Shown: positions 42,376 through 53,515, numbered from the stretch's first letter. The stretch: 60,160 bases of DNA from Pseudomonadota bacterium (GCA_018241325.1 JAFEEB010000019.1:1-60160); one strand, 5' to 3'. The notes: generated by a model from the letters alone, not told the origin. Program-made: numbers and translations.

Positions 42376-42573
42376 ATGGCCGATTTCGATCCAGAATCGG
42401 GCGATGGACCGGTGCCCTCGCCCTGCATCCAGGTGTGCCGCATCAGCGCCGCCACGGGCTGGTGCGAAGGCTGCCAGCGCCGGCTGGAAGAGATCGGCGC
42501 CTGGAGCCGTCTGAGCGAAGACGACAAACGCAGCGTGTGGCGCCGCATCCACGCCCGCCGCGCGATGAAATGA
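42376..42573 (+). CDS. DUF1289 small Cys-rich protein
   Basis: A 65-residue protein with the DUF1289 pattern C-X3-C-X8-C-X2-C (SPCIQVCRISAATGWCEGC), probably a small metal-binding site, followed by WSRLSEDDKRSVWRRIHAR. The ATG at 42376 is preferred because the in-frame ATG at 42325 would translate an R1 repeat as an N-terminal extension. The TGA stop starts an R2 element. Confidence 0.8.
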   Translation: MADFDPESGDGPVPSPCIQVCRISAATGWCEGCQRRLEEIGAWSRLSEDDKRSVWRRIHARRAMK

Positions 42574-42822
42574 AGCACCCCCAGTCTCCACTCGCTGCGC
42601 GATGTTTCGCCCGGTGCTCGCCGCCAGAGGCGGCGGCCCTTCGGTCTGTCCAGACCTGCGCAGGCAGCTCTGGAGCCGCAGACCTCAGCCCCCTCGACAG
42701 GGCATCGCCCGTGGCCGGGGAGACCCCTGCCACGGCGATCACTGGCTTGGCCTGCTCCGCGGCCATTGGGCTCTTTGCGTTTCATCGGCTGCGGGTGGCG
42801 CGCAGCGCCATGCACAACTGAC
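42571..42822 (+). repeat. R2 structured 3' element, copy B (with internal insert)
   Basis: Starts TGAAGCACCCCCAGTCTCCA at the DUF1289 stop and ends GCGCAGCGCCATG...AACTGAC just before the next start. Hairpin 1 is CCCT-CGAC-AGGG after an extra 75-base GC-rich insert. Hairpin 2 is GTGGCCGGGG-AGA-CCCCTGCCAC with one mismatch. The nonamer ATGAAGCAC flanks it at 42570 and 42823. Confidence 0.75.
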
Positions 42823-43464
42823 ATGAAGCACATCGACTTTTACCTGGACTTCATCTCGCCCTACGCCCATCTGGCGTTCGAGCACTTGCCGCGCGCGCTG
42901 CAAGGCCTGAGCTATGAGGTGACGTATCGGCCCATCCTGTTTGCCGGCCTGCTCAAGCACCACGGCCAGCTGGGGCCGGCCGAGATCGCCCCCAAGCGCG
43001 ACTGGACCTATCGGCACGTGGCCTGGCTGGCCGCGCAGCACGGCATCGATCTGCAATTGCCGGCCGCCCATCCCTTCAACCCCATCGGCCTGCTGCGCCT
43101 GGCCTGGGCCTGTGCGCGCCAGGGGGCGCCCAACCGCTACGCCGTCGAAGCGATCTTCCACCACGTCTGGCACGGCGGGCAGGCGGCCGACGATGCGGCG
43201 CGGCTGGCGGCGTTGACCACCACCCTGGCGCCCGTGCAAGACCCCGCCAGCGACGCCGTCAAGCAGGCCCTGCGCGCCGCCACCGACGAGGCGATGGCCG
43301 CCGGCGTGTTCGGCGTGCCCAGCTTCGGGGTGGACGGGCGCGTGTTCTGGGGCTTCGACGCGCTGCCCCTGCTGCGCGCGCACCTGGCCGGTGGCGCCGA
43401 CGGCGCGGCGCTGGATGCGGCGTGGTCGGCCCCCGACGGCGTGGCCGTGGGCGTGCGGCGCTGA
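42823..43464 (+). CDS. 2-hydroxychromene-2-carboxylate isomerase family protein
   Basis: DsbA-fold, kappa-GST-like protein (213 residues). The catalytic Ser of this family is Ser12 in YLDFISPYAHLA, and GVFGVPSFGVDGRVFWG is the conserved C-terminal motif. The naphthalene-pathway enzyme uses glutathione; chromosomal relatives such as this have unknown substrates. The start lies directly at the right edge of R2 copy B. Confidence 0.85.
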   Translation: MKHIDFYLDFISPYAHLAFEHLPRALQGLSYEVTYRPILFAGLLKHHGQLGPAEIAPKRDWTYRHVAWLAAQHGIDLQLPAAHPFNPIGLLRLAWACARQGAPNRYAVEAIFHHVWHGGQAADDAARLAALTTTLAPVQDPASDAVKQALRAATDEAMAAGVFGVPSFGVDGRVFWGFDALPLLRAHLAGGADGAALDAAWSAPDGVAVGVRR

Positions 43465-43469
43465 CGGCC

Positions 43470-44366
43470 ATGCAGCCCGGTTTCAGCCTTGGCGCGGTGC
43501 GCGTGTACCTGGGCGACAAGTCCGGCAAGTACCCCGACGGCAACCAGGTCATCGTGCAGGGCAGGGATGCGCGCGTGGCCTTCGATACGCCGCAGGTGGC
43601 GCGCCACGTCGGTGCCGACCTGGATGGGGTGGACGCCGTCATCCTCGGCCACGTACACGAAGACCACGTGGTGGCGCTGGGCCGCCTGCCGCGCGCGCGG
43701 GTGCAGGTGCACGAGGCCGACCTGGCCGCCGCGCAATCCTGGGCCGGCCTCGGCCGCCACTACGGCTACCCCGACGCGGTGCTGGCGCAGATGAAGCCCA
43801 TGATCGAGCGCGACTTCGACTACGCGCCCCGACCCGACGCCACCGGATACACCGACGGCGCGCTGTGGGACTTGGGCGGCGGCGTGCGCGTGCGCGCCCA
43901 TCACCTGCCCGGCCACACGGCCGGCCACTGCGCGCTGGTGGTCGAGAGCGAGGGCGTGGCCTTCATCGGCGACATCGATCTGACCGGCTTTGGCCCCTAC
44001 TACGGCGACGCGACCTCGAACCTGGCGCAGTTTCGCCGCAGCCTGGAGCGGGTCAAGGACATCGACGCCCGCGTCTGGGTCACCTCCCACCACCGCGGCG
44101 TGCTGACCGAGCGCGCCGATTTTTTGCAGGCCCTGGCGCGCTTTGCCGGCAAGATCGACGAGCGCAGCCAGCGCCTGCTGGGCTACCTGCGCGAGCGCCC
44201 GCACACGCTCGATGATCTGGTGACGCGCCGCCTGCTGTACCCGCCGGGCTTCGAGCTGCCGTACGTCGAAAGCGCCGAGCGCCGCAGCATCGGCCAGCAT
44301 CTGGCCGAGCTGCAAGAGCGGGGCGCGGTGCGGCTGGAGGGCGATGGGCACTACCATCGGTGCTGA
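43470..44366 (+). CDS. MBL-fold metallo-hydrolase
   Basis: A 298-residue metallo-beta-lactamase-fold protein. The metal motif HXHXDH is at 61-66 (HVHEDH), followed by a GHTAGH motif and GDIDLTGFGPYYGD. A C-terminal winged-helix-like tail (about 225-298) resembles LACTB2-type hydrolases. The substrate is unknown. It begins six bases after the isomerase stop and is probably co-transcribed. Confidence 0.85.
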   Translation: MQPGFSLGAVRVYLGDKSGKYPDGNQVIVQGRDARVAFDTPQVARHVGADLDGVDAVILGHVHEDHVVALGRLPRARVQVHEADLAAAQSWAGLGRHYGYPDAVLAQMKPMIERDFDYAPRPDATGYTDGALWDLGGGVRVRAHHLPGHTAGHCALVVESEGVAFIGDIDLTGFGPYYGDATSNLAQFRRSLERVKDIDARVWVTSHHRGVLTERADFLQALARFAGKIDERSQRLLGYLRERPHTLDDLVTRRLLYPPGFELPYVESAERRSIGQHLAELQERGAVRLEGDGHYHRC

Positions 44367-44384
44367 CGAACCACTGGCGTGACC

Positions 44385-46202
44385 ATGCCCAACGCCTTCA
44401 ACTTTGCCGCCTCGCCCTTCGACTGCCTGACGCAGCAGCAGCAGCGCCTCGTGCGCGAGCACGTGGACATCGCCTACTTTCGCGCGGGCGAGGTGATCCT
44501 GGACGTGGGTTCGGTACCGCGCCATTTGTTCGTGCTCATCAAGGGGCGCGTCAGCCAGTTCGACGGCGATGAGTGCGTGGCCCGCTATGGTCCCGACGAC
44601 AGTTTCGACGGCCGCGGCCTGGTGGCCGGCAAGTCCAGCAGCCGCTTCGTCGCCGACGAGGAATTGCTGGCCTACGAGCTGGCGCACCAGGCCGTCAACG
44701 ACCTGATTGCCGCCAACGCGGATTTCGGCGCGCTGCTGTTTTCGGACCTGGGCGCCAAGCTGAGCGCCGCCGGCCAGCGGCGCAGCAGCGGCGAGCTGCA
44801 GGCGCTGAACCTGGCGCGCGTGGACGAGGCTTTCGTGCGCGCCGCGCACATCGTCGAATGGGACACCGACATCGTGGCCGTGGTGCAGTTGTTCCAGCGC
44901 GAGCGCACCACCAACGTGCTGGTGCGCGATGCGCGCCGGAGCCCGCCCGCCCTGGGCATGTTCACCACCAACGCCTTGCAGCGCGCCATCCTGTCGGGGC
45001 GAGCGCTCGATCAGATCGCGGTGGGCGAGCTGGCCAACTGGCAGCTCATCAGCGTGCGGCCCTCGGCCCAGGTGGGCGATGCGCTGGCCACCATGGTGCG
45101 CCACCACATCCACCGCGTGGTGGTGCGCGAGGGCGAGGAGGTGCGCGGCGTGCTGGAGGCGCTGGACGTGTTCAGCTTCCTGTCCAACCACTCGATGCTG
45201 ATCGGCCTGCGCATCAACGCCGCCGGCAGCATCGACGAGCTGGCCGAGGCGGCGCGCCAGATCACCGACATGATCGGCCGCCAGTTTCGCGGCGGCACGC
45301 AGGTGATGCTGATCGCCCGCCTGGTGCAGGATTTGAACGCGCGCCTGTTCGAGCGCGCCTGGCAGCTCATCGCCCCGCCCGATCTGGTGGCCGCCAGCTG
45401 CCTGCTGGTGATGGGCAGCGAGGGGCGCGGCGAGCAGCTGCTCAAGACCGACCAGGACAACGCGCTGATCCTGCGCGACGGCTACGCGCCGCCGGCCGAC
45501 CTGGCCGCCATTTGCGAGCGCTTCTCGTCGGCGCTCGAGCGCTTTGGCTACCCGCCCTGCCCGGGCCGCATCATGCTCAGCAACCCGGCCTGGCGCATGC
45601 CGGCGGCCGACTTTGCCCGCACCGTGCGCGAGTGGCTGGTGATGCCCAGCCCCGACAGCCTAATGAATTTGGCGATCTTTCTGGATGCCCACGCCGTGGC
45701 CGGTGACGCCGCGCTGCTGGCAGGCGTGCGCGACGCGCTGTGGTCGCTGGCCACCGACAACGACGTCATGCTGGCGCGCTTTGCCGCCGCGATCGACCTG
45801 TTTGCGGGCAGCGGGCGCTGGTGGCACCGCCTGCTGGGCGAGGGCGCCGAACGGCTCGACTTGAAGAAGGAAGGCATCTTCCCCATCGTGCACGGCGTGC
45901 GCAGCCTGGCGCTGGCGCACCGCGTGGCCGAGACCGCCACCACCGAGCGCCTGACGCGGCTGGTCGAGGCCCAGGCGCTCGACGCCGGCATGGCGCGCGA
46001 CCTGGGCGATGCCCTGCAGTTTCTGATGATGCTCAGGCTCAAGGCCGGGCTGGCCGAGCTGGAGCACGATGACGCGGTCTCGGGCGCCGTGGAGCCGGCC
46101 CGGCTCTCCACGCTGGAGCGCGATCTGCTCAAGGACGCGCTGGAGGTGGTCAAGCGCTTCAAGGCGCTGCTGCGTCAACGCTTTCGGCTGAGCGCCCTAT
46201 GA
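44385..46202 (+). CDS. cNMP-binding/CBS/DUF294 nucleotidyltransferase-like protein
   Basis: Signalling protein of 605 residues. It has an N-terminal cyclic-nucleotide-binding-like domain (about 10-115), paired CBS domains (about 150-270), and a DUF294 nucleotidyltransferase-like domain with GSEGRGEQ (344-351) and TDQDN (355-359), followed by a DUF294_C helical domain. The architecture resembles GlnD-like sensors, but the target is unknown. A GTG two codons upstream is possible. It overlaps the exonuclease gene by four bases and lies near actP, a recurrent combination. Confidence 0.88.
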   Translation: MPNAFNFAASPFDCLTQQQQRLVREHVDIAYFRAGEVILDVGSVPRHLFVLIKGRVSQFDGDECVARYGPDDSFDGRGLVAGKSSSRFVADEELLAYELAHQAVNDLIAANADFGALLFSDLGAKLSAAGQRRSSGELQALNLARVDEAFVRAAHIVEWDTDIVAVVQLFQRERTTNVLVRDARRSPPALGMFTTNALQRAILSGRALDQIAVGELANWQLISVRPSAQVGDALATMVRHHIHRVVVREGEEVRGVLEALDVFSFLSNHSMLIGLRINAAGSIDELAEAARQITDMIGRQFRGGTQVMLIARLVQDLNARLFERAWQLIAPPDLVAASCLLVMGSEGRGEQLLKTDQDNALILRDGYAPPADLAAICERFSSALERFGYPPCPGRIMLSNPAWRMPAADFARTVREWLVMPSPDSLMNLAIFLDAHAVAGDAALLAGVRDALWSLATDNDVMLARFAAAIDLFAGSGRWWHRLLGEGAERLDLKKEGIFPIVHGVRSLALAHRVAETATTERLTRLVEAQALDAGMARDLGDALQFLMMLRLKAGLAELEHDDAVSGAVEPARLSTLERDLLKDALEVVKRFKALLRQRFRLSAL

Positions 46203-46828
46203 GTTGGCTGCGCGCCTTGAAAGCGCGCCGCGCGCGCCAGCGTTTGCAGGGCGGCGAATGGTCCTTTTTGCTGGACGCGCCGCCGCAAGGCGAATGGGTG
46301 GCGCTGGACTGCGAGACCACGGGCCTGAACACGCGCACCGACGAGATCATCGCCATCGGCGCGGTGCGCATCCAGGGCCGGCGCATCCTCACCAGCCAGC
46401 GGCTGGAGCTGCTCATCAAGCCCGACAAGGGCGTCTCGCCCGACAGCATCCGCGTGCACCGCTTGCGCGAGCAGGACGTGGCCGGTGGCCTGCCCGCGCC
46501 CGAGGCGGCGCGCCGCCTGCTGCACTTCATCGGCGCGCGCCCGCTGGTGGGCTACTACCTGGAGTTCGACGTGGCCATGCTCGATCGCCTGGTGCGCCCG
46601 CTGCTGGGCATCGGCCTGCCGCAGCCGCAGATCGAGGTCTCGCGCCTGTACTACGACCACAAGTTTCGCCAGTTGCCGCCCTACAAGCAGCACGACCAGG
46701 CCGACATCGACCTGCGCTTTGCCACCATCATGGCCGACCTGGGCCTGCCCACCCGCGAGGCGCACGACGCGCTGAACGATGCGGTGATGGCGGCGTTGGC
46801 CTTCATTCGCCTGCGCGATATGAAATGA
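46199..46828 (+). CDS. DEDDh 3'-5' exonuclease (DnaQ-like)
   Basis: A 209-residue exonuclease with all DEDDh residues: Asp37 and Glu39 (ALDCETTGL), Asp124 (YLEFDVAML), His189 and Asp194 (HDALNDA). It resembles DnaQ epsilon but is a stand-alone enzyme and probably not the replicative proofreader. It overlaps the DUF294 gene (ATGA). The TGA stop is the beginning of R2 copy C. Confidence 0.9.
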   Translation: MSWLRALKARRARQRLQGGEWSFLLDAPPQGEWVALDCETTGLNTRTDEIIAIGAVRIQGRRILTSQRLELLIKPDKGVSPDSIRVHRLREQDVAGGLPAPEAARRLLHFIGARPLVGYYLEFDVAMLDRLVRPLLGIGLPQPQIEVSRLYYDHKFRQLPPYKQHDQADIDLRFATIMADLGLPTREAHDALNDAVMAALAFIRLRDMK

Positions 46829-47000
46829 ACCACCCCCAGTCTCCACTCGCTGCGCGATGTTCCGCCCACCCCCTTGCAGGGGGCATCGTCACTGGCCGGG
46901 GAAACCCCGGCCACGGCGATCGCTGGCTTGGCCTGCTCCGCGGCCATCGGGCCCTTTGCGCTTCATCGGCTGCGGGTGGCGCGCAGCGCCATGGATAACC
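46826..47000 (+). repeat. R2 structured 3' element, copy C
   Basis: Starts TGAACCACCCCCAGTCTCCA at the exonuclease stop. Hairpin 1 is CCCCC-TTGCA-GGGGG; hairpin 2 is TGGCCGGGG-AAA-CCCCGGCCA. The right end is GCGGGTGGCGCGCAGCGCCA. It is followed after four bases by copy D. Confidence 0.8.
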
Positions 47001-47004
47001 GAGA

Positions 47005-47180
47005 TGAAACACCCCCAGTCTCCACTCGCTGCGCGATGCTTCGCCCATCCCCATGCAGGGGGCATCGCCAGCGGGCAGGCCAAGCCCTCCCACGGCGATC
47101 GCTGATACGGCCGGCTCCGCGGCCTTTTTGGTTTTTGGGTTTCGTACCTCGCGGGTGGCGCACAGCACCGTGGGCAACGG
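47005..47180 (+). repeat. R2 structured 3' element, copy D (tandem to C)
   Basis: Starts TGAAACACCCCCAGTCTCCA, 179 bases after copy C. It is more diverged. Hairpin 2 reads CGGGCAGGC-CAA-GCCCTCCCA, with two base-pair swaps relative to copy C that keep pairing. The 411-base gap between the exonuclease and actP contains only copies C and D and a terminator. Confidence 0.75.
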
Positions 47181-47200
47181 ATCGGGTCGAGCCCAAGAAA

Positions 47201-47223
47201 AAAGGGCCGCAAGGCCCTTTTCT
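47201..47223 (-). terminator. Terminator downstream of actP
   Basis: Eight-base stem AAAGGGCC-GCAA-GGCCCTTT. On the minus strand it is followed by TTTTCTT, 19 bases past the actP stop. The plus-strand side also has T residues, so it may work in both directions. Confidence 0.8.
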
Positions 47224-47239
47224 GTGCTGCACGATGGGT

Positions 47240-48963
<1,724 letters not shown>

Positions 48964-48967
<4 letters not shown>

Positions 48968-49272
48968 TTCGTGGCGTCCTTCAGGATGTCGCGGGTGGCG
49001 GCGTCGAACTCGCGGTTGGCGCGGCGCACGTAGATGCCGGTGATGATGACGGTGAACACGATCACCGCCATGCCGATGGGGATGCCCAGCGTGGTGACGC
49101 CGGCGCCGATGGGGGTGGCCAGCAGCTCCTTGTCGAAGGCGATCAGGCCGATGTAGCCGTAATACACGATCAGCATCAGGATCGTGAGCGTCCAGCCCAG
49201 GCGGTTGCGCGTGGCCTTGAGCTGCTGGTACTTGGGATTGCGGGCAATCCGCTCGACCATGGGGTCTTGCAT
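48964..49272 (-). CDS. DUF485 membrane protein (YjcH-like)
   Basis: A 102-residue protein with two membrane helices (about 28-48 and 62-83) and the DUF485 N-terminus [20 protein letters not shown]. It is the constant partner of ActP, cotranscribed upstream of it, possibly an accessory subunit. AGGAGA lies five bases before the ATG. Confidence 0.92.
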
Positions 49273-49683
49273 GCTTGTCTCCTCGGGCCGCGAAGCCCTC
49301 GATTCGGTTGATTGGCCTTGGGGCCGGCCCGGATTGTTTCTGCGCTGGCTGACACCAGACTAACAAGCGCACAGTCCTGACATGTGGTTGCAAAACGGGC
49401 GCGATCGCTCTCGGGGTGGTTGCGGTACGTCTTGGTTTTGGCCGACGGATGAGACGAGTCTTTCTAGGTAATTTCCCTTGAATGTTGAAACTTTTAGGTA
49501 CAAAACCAAAACATTAGTTTCTAATAGGCACACTCGATGCAGGCCCACTTGTGCACCCGAACTTCGGGCTGACGAGCCCGCCACTTCGTCAGGAAACCGT
49601 CGGACGGTGCCGGCATCGTGCAGTTCAGCGGGTGGCATGCAGCTTCCCGGCCCCATCCACAAGCCGTCGAGGAGACAACGTCC
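49273..49683. promoter_or_regulatory. Divergent regulatory region between DUF485-actP and the MHS transporter
   Basis: A 411-base gap with no gene. The part nearest the transporter (49470-49530) is AT-rich and contains the inverted repeat ATTAG-TTT-CTAAT (49513-49525) and the motif TTTTAGGTACAAAACC. Promoters for both directions must lie here, but I could not assign convincing -35/-10 pairs. Confidence 0.5.
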
Positions 49684-51372
49684 ATGCCAACCACCCTTGC
49701 CGCCAAGGGCGCACCCCCGGTCGCCGCGCGGCCCATGACGCGGGAGGAGCGCAAGGTCATCTTCGCCTCCTCGCTCGGCACCGTGTTCGAGTGGTATGAC
49801 TTCTACCTGTACGGATCGTTGGCAGCGATCATCGCCAAGAAGTTCTTCGCGGGTTTGGAGCCCACCTCGGCTTTCATCTTTGCCTTGCTGGCCTTTGCCG
49901 CGGGCTTCATCGTGCGGCCCTTCGGCGCGCTGGTGTTCGGGCGCCTGGGCGACATGATCGGGCGCAAATACACCTTTCTGATCACCATCGTGATCATGGG
50001 CCTGTCCACGTTCGTCGTCGGGGTGCTGCCCACGTATGCGTCGATCGGCGTGCTGGCGCCCATCGTGCTGATCGTGCTGCGCATGCTGCAAGGCCTGGCG
50101 CTGGGCGGCGAGTATGGCGGCGCTGCCACCTATGTGGCCGAACACGCGCCGAACGGAAAGCGCGGCGCCTACACGGCGTGGATACAGACCACGGCGACGC
50201 TGGGCTTGTTTCTGTCGCTGCTGGTGATCCTGGGCGTGCGCAACCTGATGGGCGAGGAGGCCTTCAACGACTGGGGCTGGCGCATCCCCTTCATCGTGTC
50301 CATCGTTCTGCTGGCCATCTCGGTGTGGATTCGCCTGTCGATGAACGAGTCGCCCGCCTTCCAGAAGATGAAGGCCGAGGGTCGCACCTCCAAGGCGCCG
50401 TTGACCGAGTCCTTCGGCCACTGGAAGAACCTGAAGATCGTGCTCATCGCGCTGTTCGGCCTGATGGCGGGGCAGGCCGTGGTCTGGTACACGGGCCAGT
50501 TCTACTCGCTGTTCTTTCTCACCAATGTGCTCAAGGTGGACGCCACCACGGCCAACATCCTGATCGCGATCGCGCTGCTCATCGGCACGCCGTTTTTCGT
50601 CGTCTTCGGCACGCTGTCGGACCGCGTCGGCCGCAAGCCCATCATCATGGCGGGCTTGTTGCTGGCGGTGCTGACCTACTTCCCGCTGTTCAACGCGCTG
50701 ACCGCCGCCGCCAATCCCGACCTCGCCGTGGCGCAGAAAAACAACGAGGTGACGGTGACAGCCAGCCGGCGCGCGTGCTCATTCGGCGGCAACCCGGTGG
50801 CGCGCGAGATCGACTTTCGCAGCTCCTGCGACATCGCCAAGCGCTTTCTGGCGCAAAGCTCGGTCAGCTACCAGAACGCCGCGGGCCGGGGCCCGGCCAC
50901 CGTCAAGATCGGCGACAAGCTGATCACCGCGCCCGAGGGCCGCGTGGTCAACCACCAGTTCGACGCCGAAAGCGCCGCAGCCATCGCCGCCTTCAAGAAG
51001 GACGTGAGCGCGGCGCTGAAGGAGGCCGGATACCCGGCCCGGGCCGACCCGGCCAAGATGAACAAACCGCTGATGGTCCTGATTCTGGCGGTGCTGGTGA
51101 TTTACGTGACCATGGTCTACGGCCCCATCGCCGCCGCGCTGGTGGAGCTGTTCCCCACCCGCATCCGCTACACATCGATGAGCCTGCCTTACCACATCGG
51201 CAACGGCTGGTTTGGCGGGATGCTGCCCACCATCTCGTTTGCCATGGTGGCCGCCAACGGCAACATGTACTACGGTCTGTGGTATCCGATCGTGATTGCC
51301 GCCGCCACGTTCGTGATCGGCATGCTGTTCTTCCGCGAGTCCAAGGGCGCGGACATTTACGCCGGCCGCTGA
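49684..51372 (+). CDS. MFS transporter, metabolite:H+ symporter (MHS) type
   Basis: Polytopic transporter (562 residues). TVFEWYDFYLYGSLA, the loop motif GRLGDMIGRKYTF and LRMLQGLALGGEYGGAA are the MHS signatures (ProP/ShiA/KgtP group), whose members carry organic acids and osmolytes. An extra soluble segment of about 115 residues (about 343-458) interrupts the C-terminal half; it has two cysteines (RRACSFGG and SSCDIAK). Some Burkholderiales MHS proteins share this. GGAGA precedes the start by ten bases. Confidence 0.88.
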   Translation: MPTTLAAKGAPPVAARPMTREERKVIFASSLGTVFEWYDFYLYGSLAAIIAKKFFAGLEPTSAFIFALLAFAAGFIVRPFGALVFGRLGDMIGRKYTFLITIVIMGLSTFVVGVLPTYASIGVLAPIVLIVLRMLQGLALGGEYGGAATYVAEHAPNGKRGAYTAWIQTTATLGLFLSLLVILGVRNLMGEEAFNDWGWRIPFIVSIVLLAISVWIRLSMNESPAFQKMKAEGRTSKAPLTESFGHWKNLKIVLIALFGLMAGQAVVWYTGQFYSLFFLTNVLKVDATTANILIAIALLIGTPFFVVFGTLSDRVGRKPIIMAGLLLAVLTYFPLFNALTAAANPDLAVAQKNNEVTVTASRRACSFGGNPVAREIDFRSSCDIAKRFLAQSSVSYQNAAGRGPATVKIGDKLITAPEGRVVNHQFDAESAAAIAAFKKDVSAALKEAGYPARADPAKMNKPLMVLILAVLVIYVTMVYGPIAAALVELFPTRIRYTSMSLPYHIGNGWFGGMLPTISFAMVAANGNMYYGLWYPIVIAAATFVIGMLFFRESKGADIYAGR

Positions 51373-51395
51373 CGCGCTCGGGGGCGCTCGCAAAA

Positions 51396-51424
51396 AGGCC
51401 CGCGCCAAGGCGCGGGCCTGTTTC
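51396..51424. terminator. Bidirectional terminator between the transporter and htpG
   Basis: GGCCCGCG-CCAAGG-CGCGGGCC with AAAAA on the left and TGTTT on the right. It serves the plus-strand transporter and the minus-strand htpG, which converge here. Confidence 0.8.
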
Positions 51425-51444
51425 GTGGCCGCGCGCCGTGCCGT

Positions 51445-53412
51445 TCAGATCAGCAGCGCATTCACGCGCCGCACATAGGCCGCGGGGTCGGCCGGCAGGC
51501 CGCCTTCGGCCAGCAGCGCCTGGTCGAACAGGATGTGGGCCAGGTCGTCGAAATGGGGGTTGCCCTCCAGCTTCTTGACCAGCGCGTGCTCGGGGTTGAT
51601 CTCCAGCACCGGCTTGGTGGCGGGCACGGCCTGGCCGGCCTGGCGCATCAGGCGCTCGAACTGCAGGCTCATGCCGGCGTCCTTGACCACCAGGCAAGCG
51701 GGCGAGTCGACCAGGCGCGTGGTCACGCGCACGTCCTCCACGCTGTCCTTGAGCGCTTCCTTCAATTTCTCGACGAGCGGCTTGACGGCCTCGGCCGCTT
51801 GCTCGGCCGCCTGCTTCTCGCCCTCGTCCTGCAGCTCGCCCAGGTCCACCGCGCCCTTGGCCACCGACTGCAGCGGCGTGCCCTCGAACTCGCGCAGGAA
51901 GGACAGCGACCACTCGTCCACGCGGTCGCTCATCAAAAGCACCTCGATGCCCTTCTTGCGGAACACCTCGATCTGCGGGCTGTTGCGGGCCGCGGCCAGG
52001 GTGTCGGCGGTGATGTAGTAGATGGCCTTCTGGCCTTCCTTCATGCGCGCCTTGTAGTCGGCGAGCGTCACGCTCGCGGTGTCCGTCGTCGTGGACGCGT
52101 AGCGCAGCAGTTTGGCGATGCGCTCGCGGTTGGCGGTGTCTTCGCCCAGGCCTTCCTTCAGCACCGCACCGAACTCGCGCCAGAAGGTGGCGTATTTGTC
52201 AGCCGCTTCCTTCTTGTCTTGCACGTCGGTGACTTCGGCGTTATCAGCGGCCGGCGCCGGGGTGTCGGCCGCGGGCGCCTTGGCCAGCTCTTCCAGCAGG
52301 GCCAGCACGCGGCGCGTGTTGCCCTCGCGGATGGCGCGCACGTCGCGGCTTTCCTGCAAGAGCTCGCGGCTGACGTTGAGCGGCAAGTCGGCCGAATCGA
52401 CCACGCCCTTGACGAAGCGCAGGTAGCGCGGCAGCAATTGCTCGGCCTCGTCCATGATGAACACGCGTTTGACGTACAGCTTGATGCCGGCCTTCTTCTC
52501 GCGGTCCCACAAATCCATTGGCGCGTGGCTGGGCACATACAGCAGCTGCGTGTATTCGGTGCTGCCTTCCACGCGGTTGTGCGTCCAGGCCAGGGGCGGC
52601 TGCCAGTCGTGCGCGGTCTGCTCGTAGAACTGGGTGTACTGCTCGTCCGTGATGTCCTTCTTGGGCCGCGTCCACAGCGCGGTGGCCTGGTTCACGGTTT
52701 CCCACTCGCCGGTCTTGACCATCTGGCCGGGCTGGCCTTCTTCCTTGCCTTCTTCCCAGGTCTCGCCCTCCATCTGGATGGGCAGGGCGATGTGGTCGGA
52801 GTATTTGTTGATGAGTTCCTTGATGCGCCAGCCGTCGGCAAACTCCAGCGCGTCGTCGCGCAGGTGCAGGGTGACGCTGGTGCCGCGCTCTTCGCGGGTG
52901 ATGGTCTCGACCTCGAACTCGCCCGCGCCGGTGCTGACCCAGCGCACGCCACCGCTGGCGGGCAGGCCGGCGCGGCGCGATTCGACCGTGATCTCGTCGG
53001 CCACGATGAAGCCCGAGTAAAAGCCCACGCCGAACTGGCCGATCAGTTGCGCGTCCTGCTTCTGGTCGCCCGACAGGCGGCTCATGAACTCGCGCGTGCC
53101 GCTCTTGGCGATAGTGCCCAGGTGCGACACGGCCTCTTCCGCGCTCATGCCGATGCCGGTGTCGGTCACGGTGAGTGTCTTGGCGGCCTTGTCGAAGGCG
53201 ATGCGCACGCGCAGCTCGGGCTGATCGCCATACAGGCTGGCGTCGGCCAGCGCCTCGAAGCGCAGCTTGTCGCAGGCATCCGACGCATTGGAGATCAGCT
53301 CGCGCAGGAAGATTTCCTTGTTGGAGTACAGCGAGTGCGTGACCAGGTGCAGCAGCTGGGCGACTTCGGCCTGGAAGGCGTGTTTGGTGCCGGAGATGGG
53401 CGTGGCGGACAT
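51445..53412 (-). CDS. htpG: Chaperone HtpG (Hsp90)
   Basis: Bacterial Hsp90 (655 residues). The N-terminal GHKL ATPase domain has the motifs [29 protein letters not shown] and [11 protein letters not shown] middle domain ([13 protein letters not shown]) and a C-terminal dimerisation domain follow. An Ala/Pro-rich insert at about 385-400 is unusual. A sigma-32-like promoter lies just upstream. Confidence 0.96.
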   Translation of the reverse strand: MSATPISGTKHAFQAEVAQLLHLVTHSLYSNKEIFLRELISNASDACDKLRFEALADASLYGDQPELRVRIAFDKAAKTLTVTDTGIGMSAEEAVSHLGTIAKSGTREFMSRLSGDQKQDAQLIGQFGVGFYSGFIVADEITVESRRAGLPASGGVRWVSTGAGEFEVETITREERGTSVTLHLRDDALEFADGWRIKELINKYSDHIALPIQMEGETWEEGKEEGQPGQMVKTGEWETVNQATALWTRPKKDITDEQYTQFYEQTAHDWQPPLAWTHNRVEGSTEYTQLLYVPSHAPMDLWDREKKAGIKLYVKRVFIMDEAEQLLPRYLRFVKGVVDSADLPLNVSRELLQESRDVRAIREGNTRRVLALLEELAKAPAADTPAPAADNAEVTDVQDKKEAADKYATFWREFGAVLKEGLGEDTANRERIAKLLRYASTTTDTASVTLADYKARMKEGQKAIYYITADTLAAARNSPQIEVFRKKGIEVLLMSDRVDEWSLSFLREFEGTPLQSVAKGAVDLGELQDEGEKQAAEQAAEAVKPLVEKLKEALKDSVEDVRVTTRLVDSPACLVVKDAGMSLQFERLMRQAGQAVPATKPVLEINPEHALVKKLEGNPHFDDLAHILFDQALLAEGGLPADPAAYVRRVNALLI

Positions 53413-53445
53413 GGGTGTTTGATGGGGAAGGGTGCAAAAAAACGC

Positions 53446-53473
53446 AGATGGGTTGCGGCGGGCGGATTTCAAG
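53446..53473 (-). promoter_or_regulatory. Sigma-32 (heat-shock) promoter of htpG
   Basis: On the minus strand: CTTGAAA (53473-53467), a 13-base spacer, ACCCATCT (53453-53446). The heat-shock consensus is CTTGAAA-N13/14-CCCCATNT, so only the first base of the -10 box differs. It lies about 35-60 bases before the ATG. Confidence 0.75.
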
Positions 53474-53515
53474 ATGCCTGCTTTGGCGCGCAGCGACTCA
53501 TGGCGCCAACCGAGT

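Noticed and set aside
46857-47105. Possible small proteins inside the R2 copies (for example [16 protein letters not shown]-like translations)
   Set aside because: The frames recur only because the repeat recurs, they run over structured repeats without ribosome-binding sites, and copies break them at different points.
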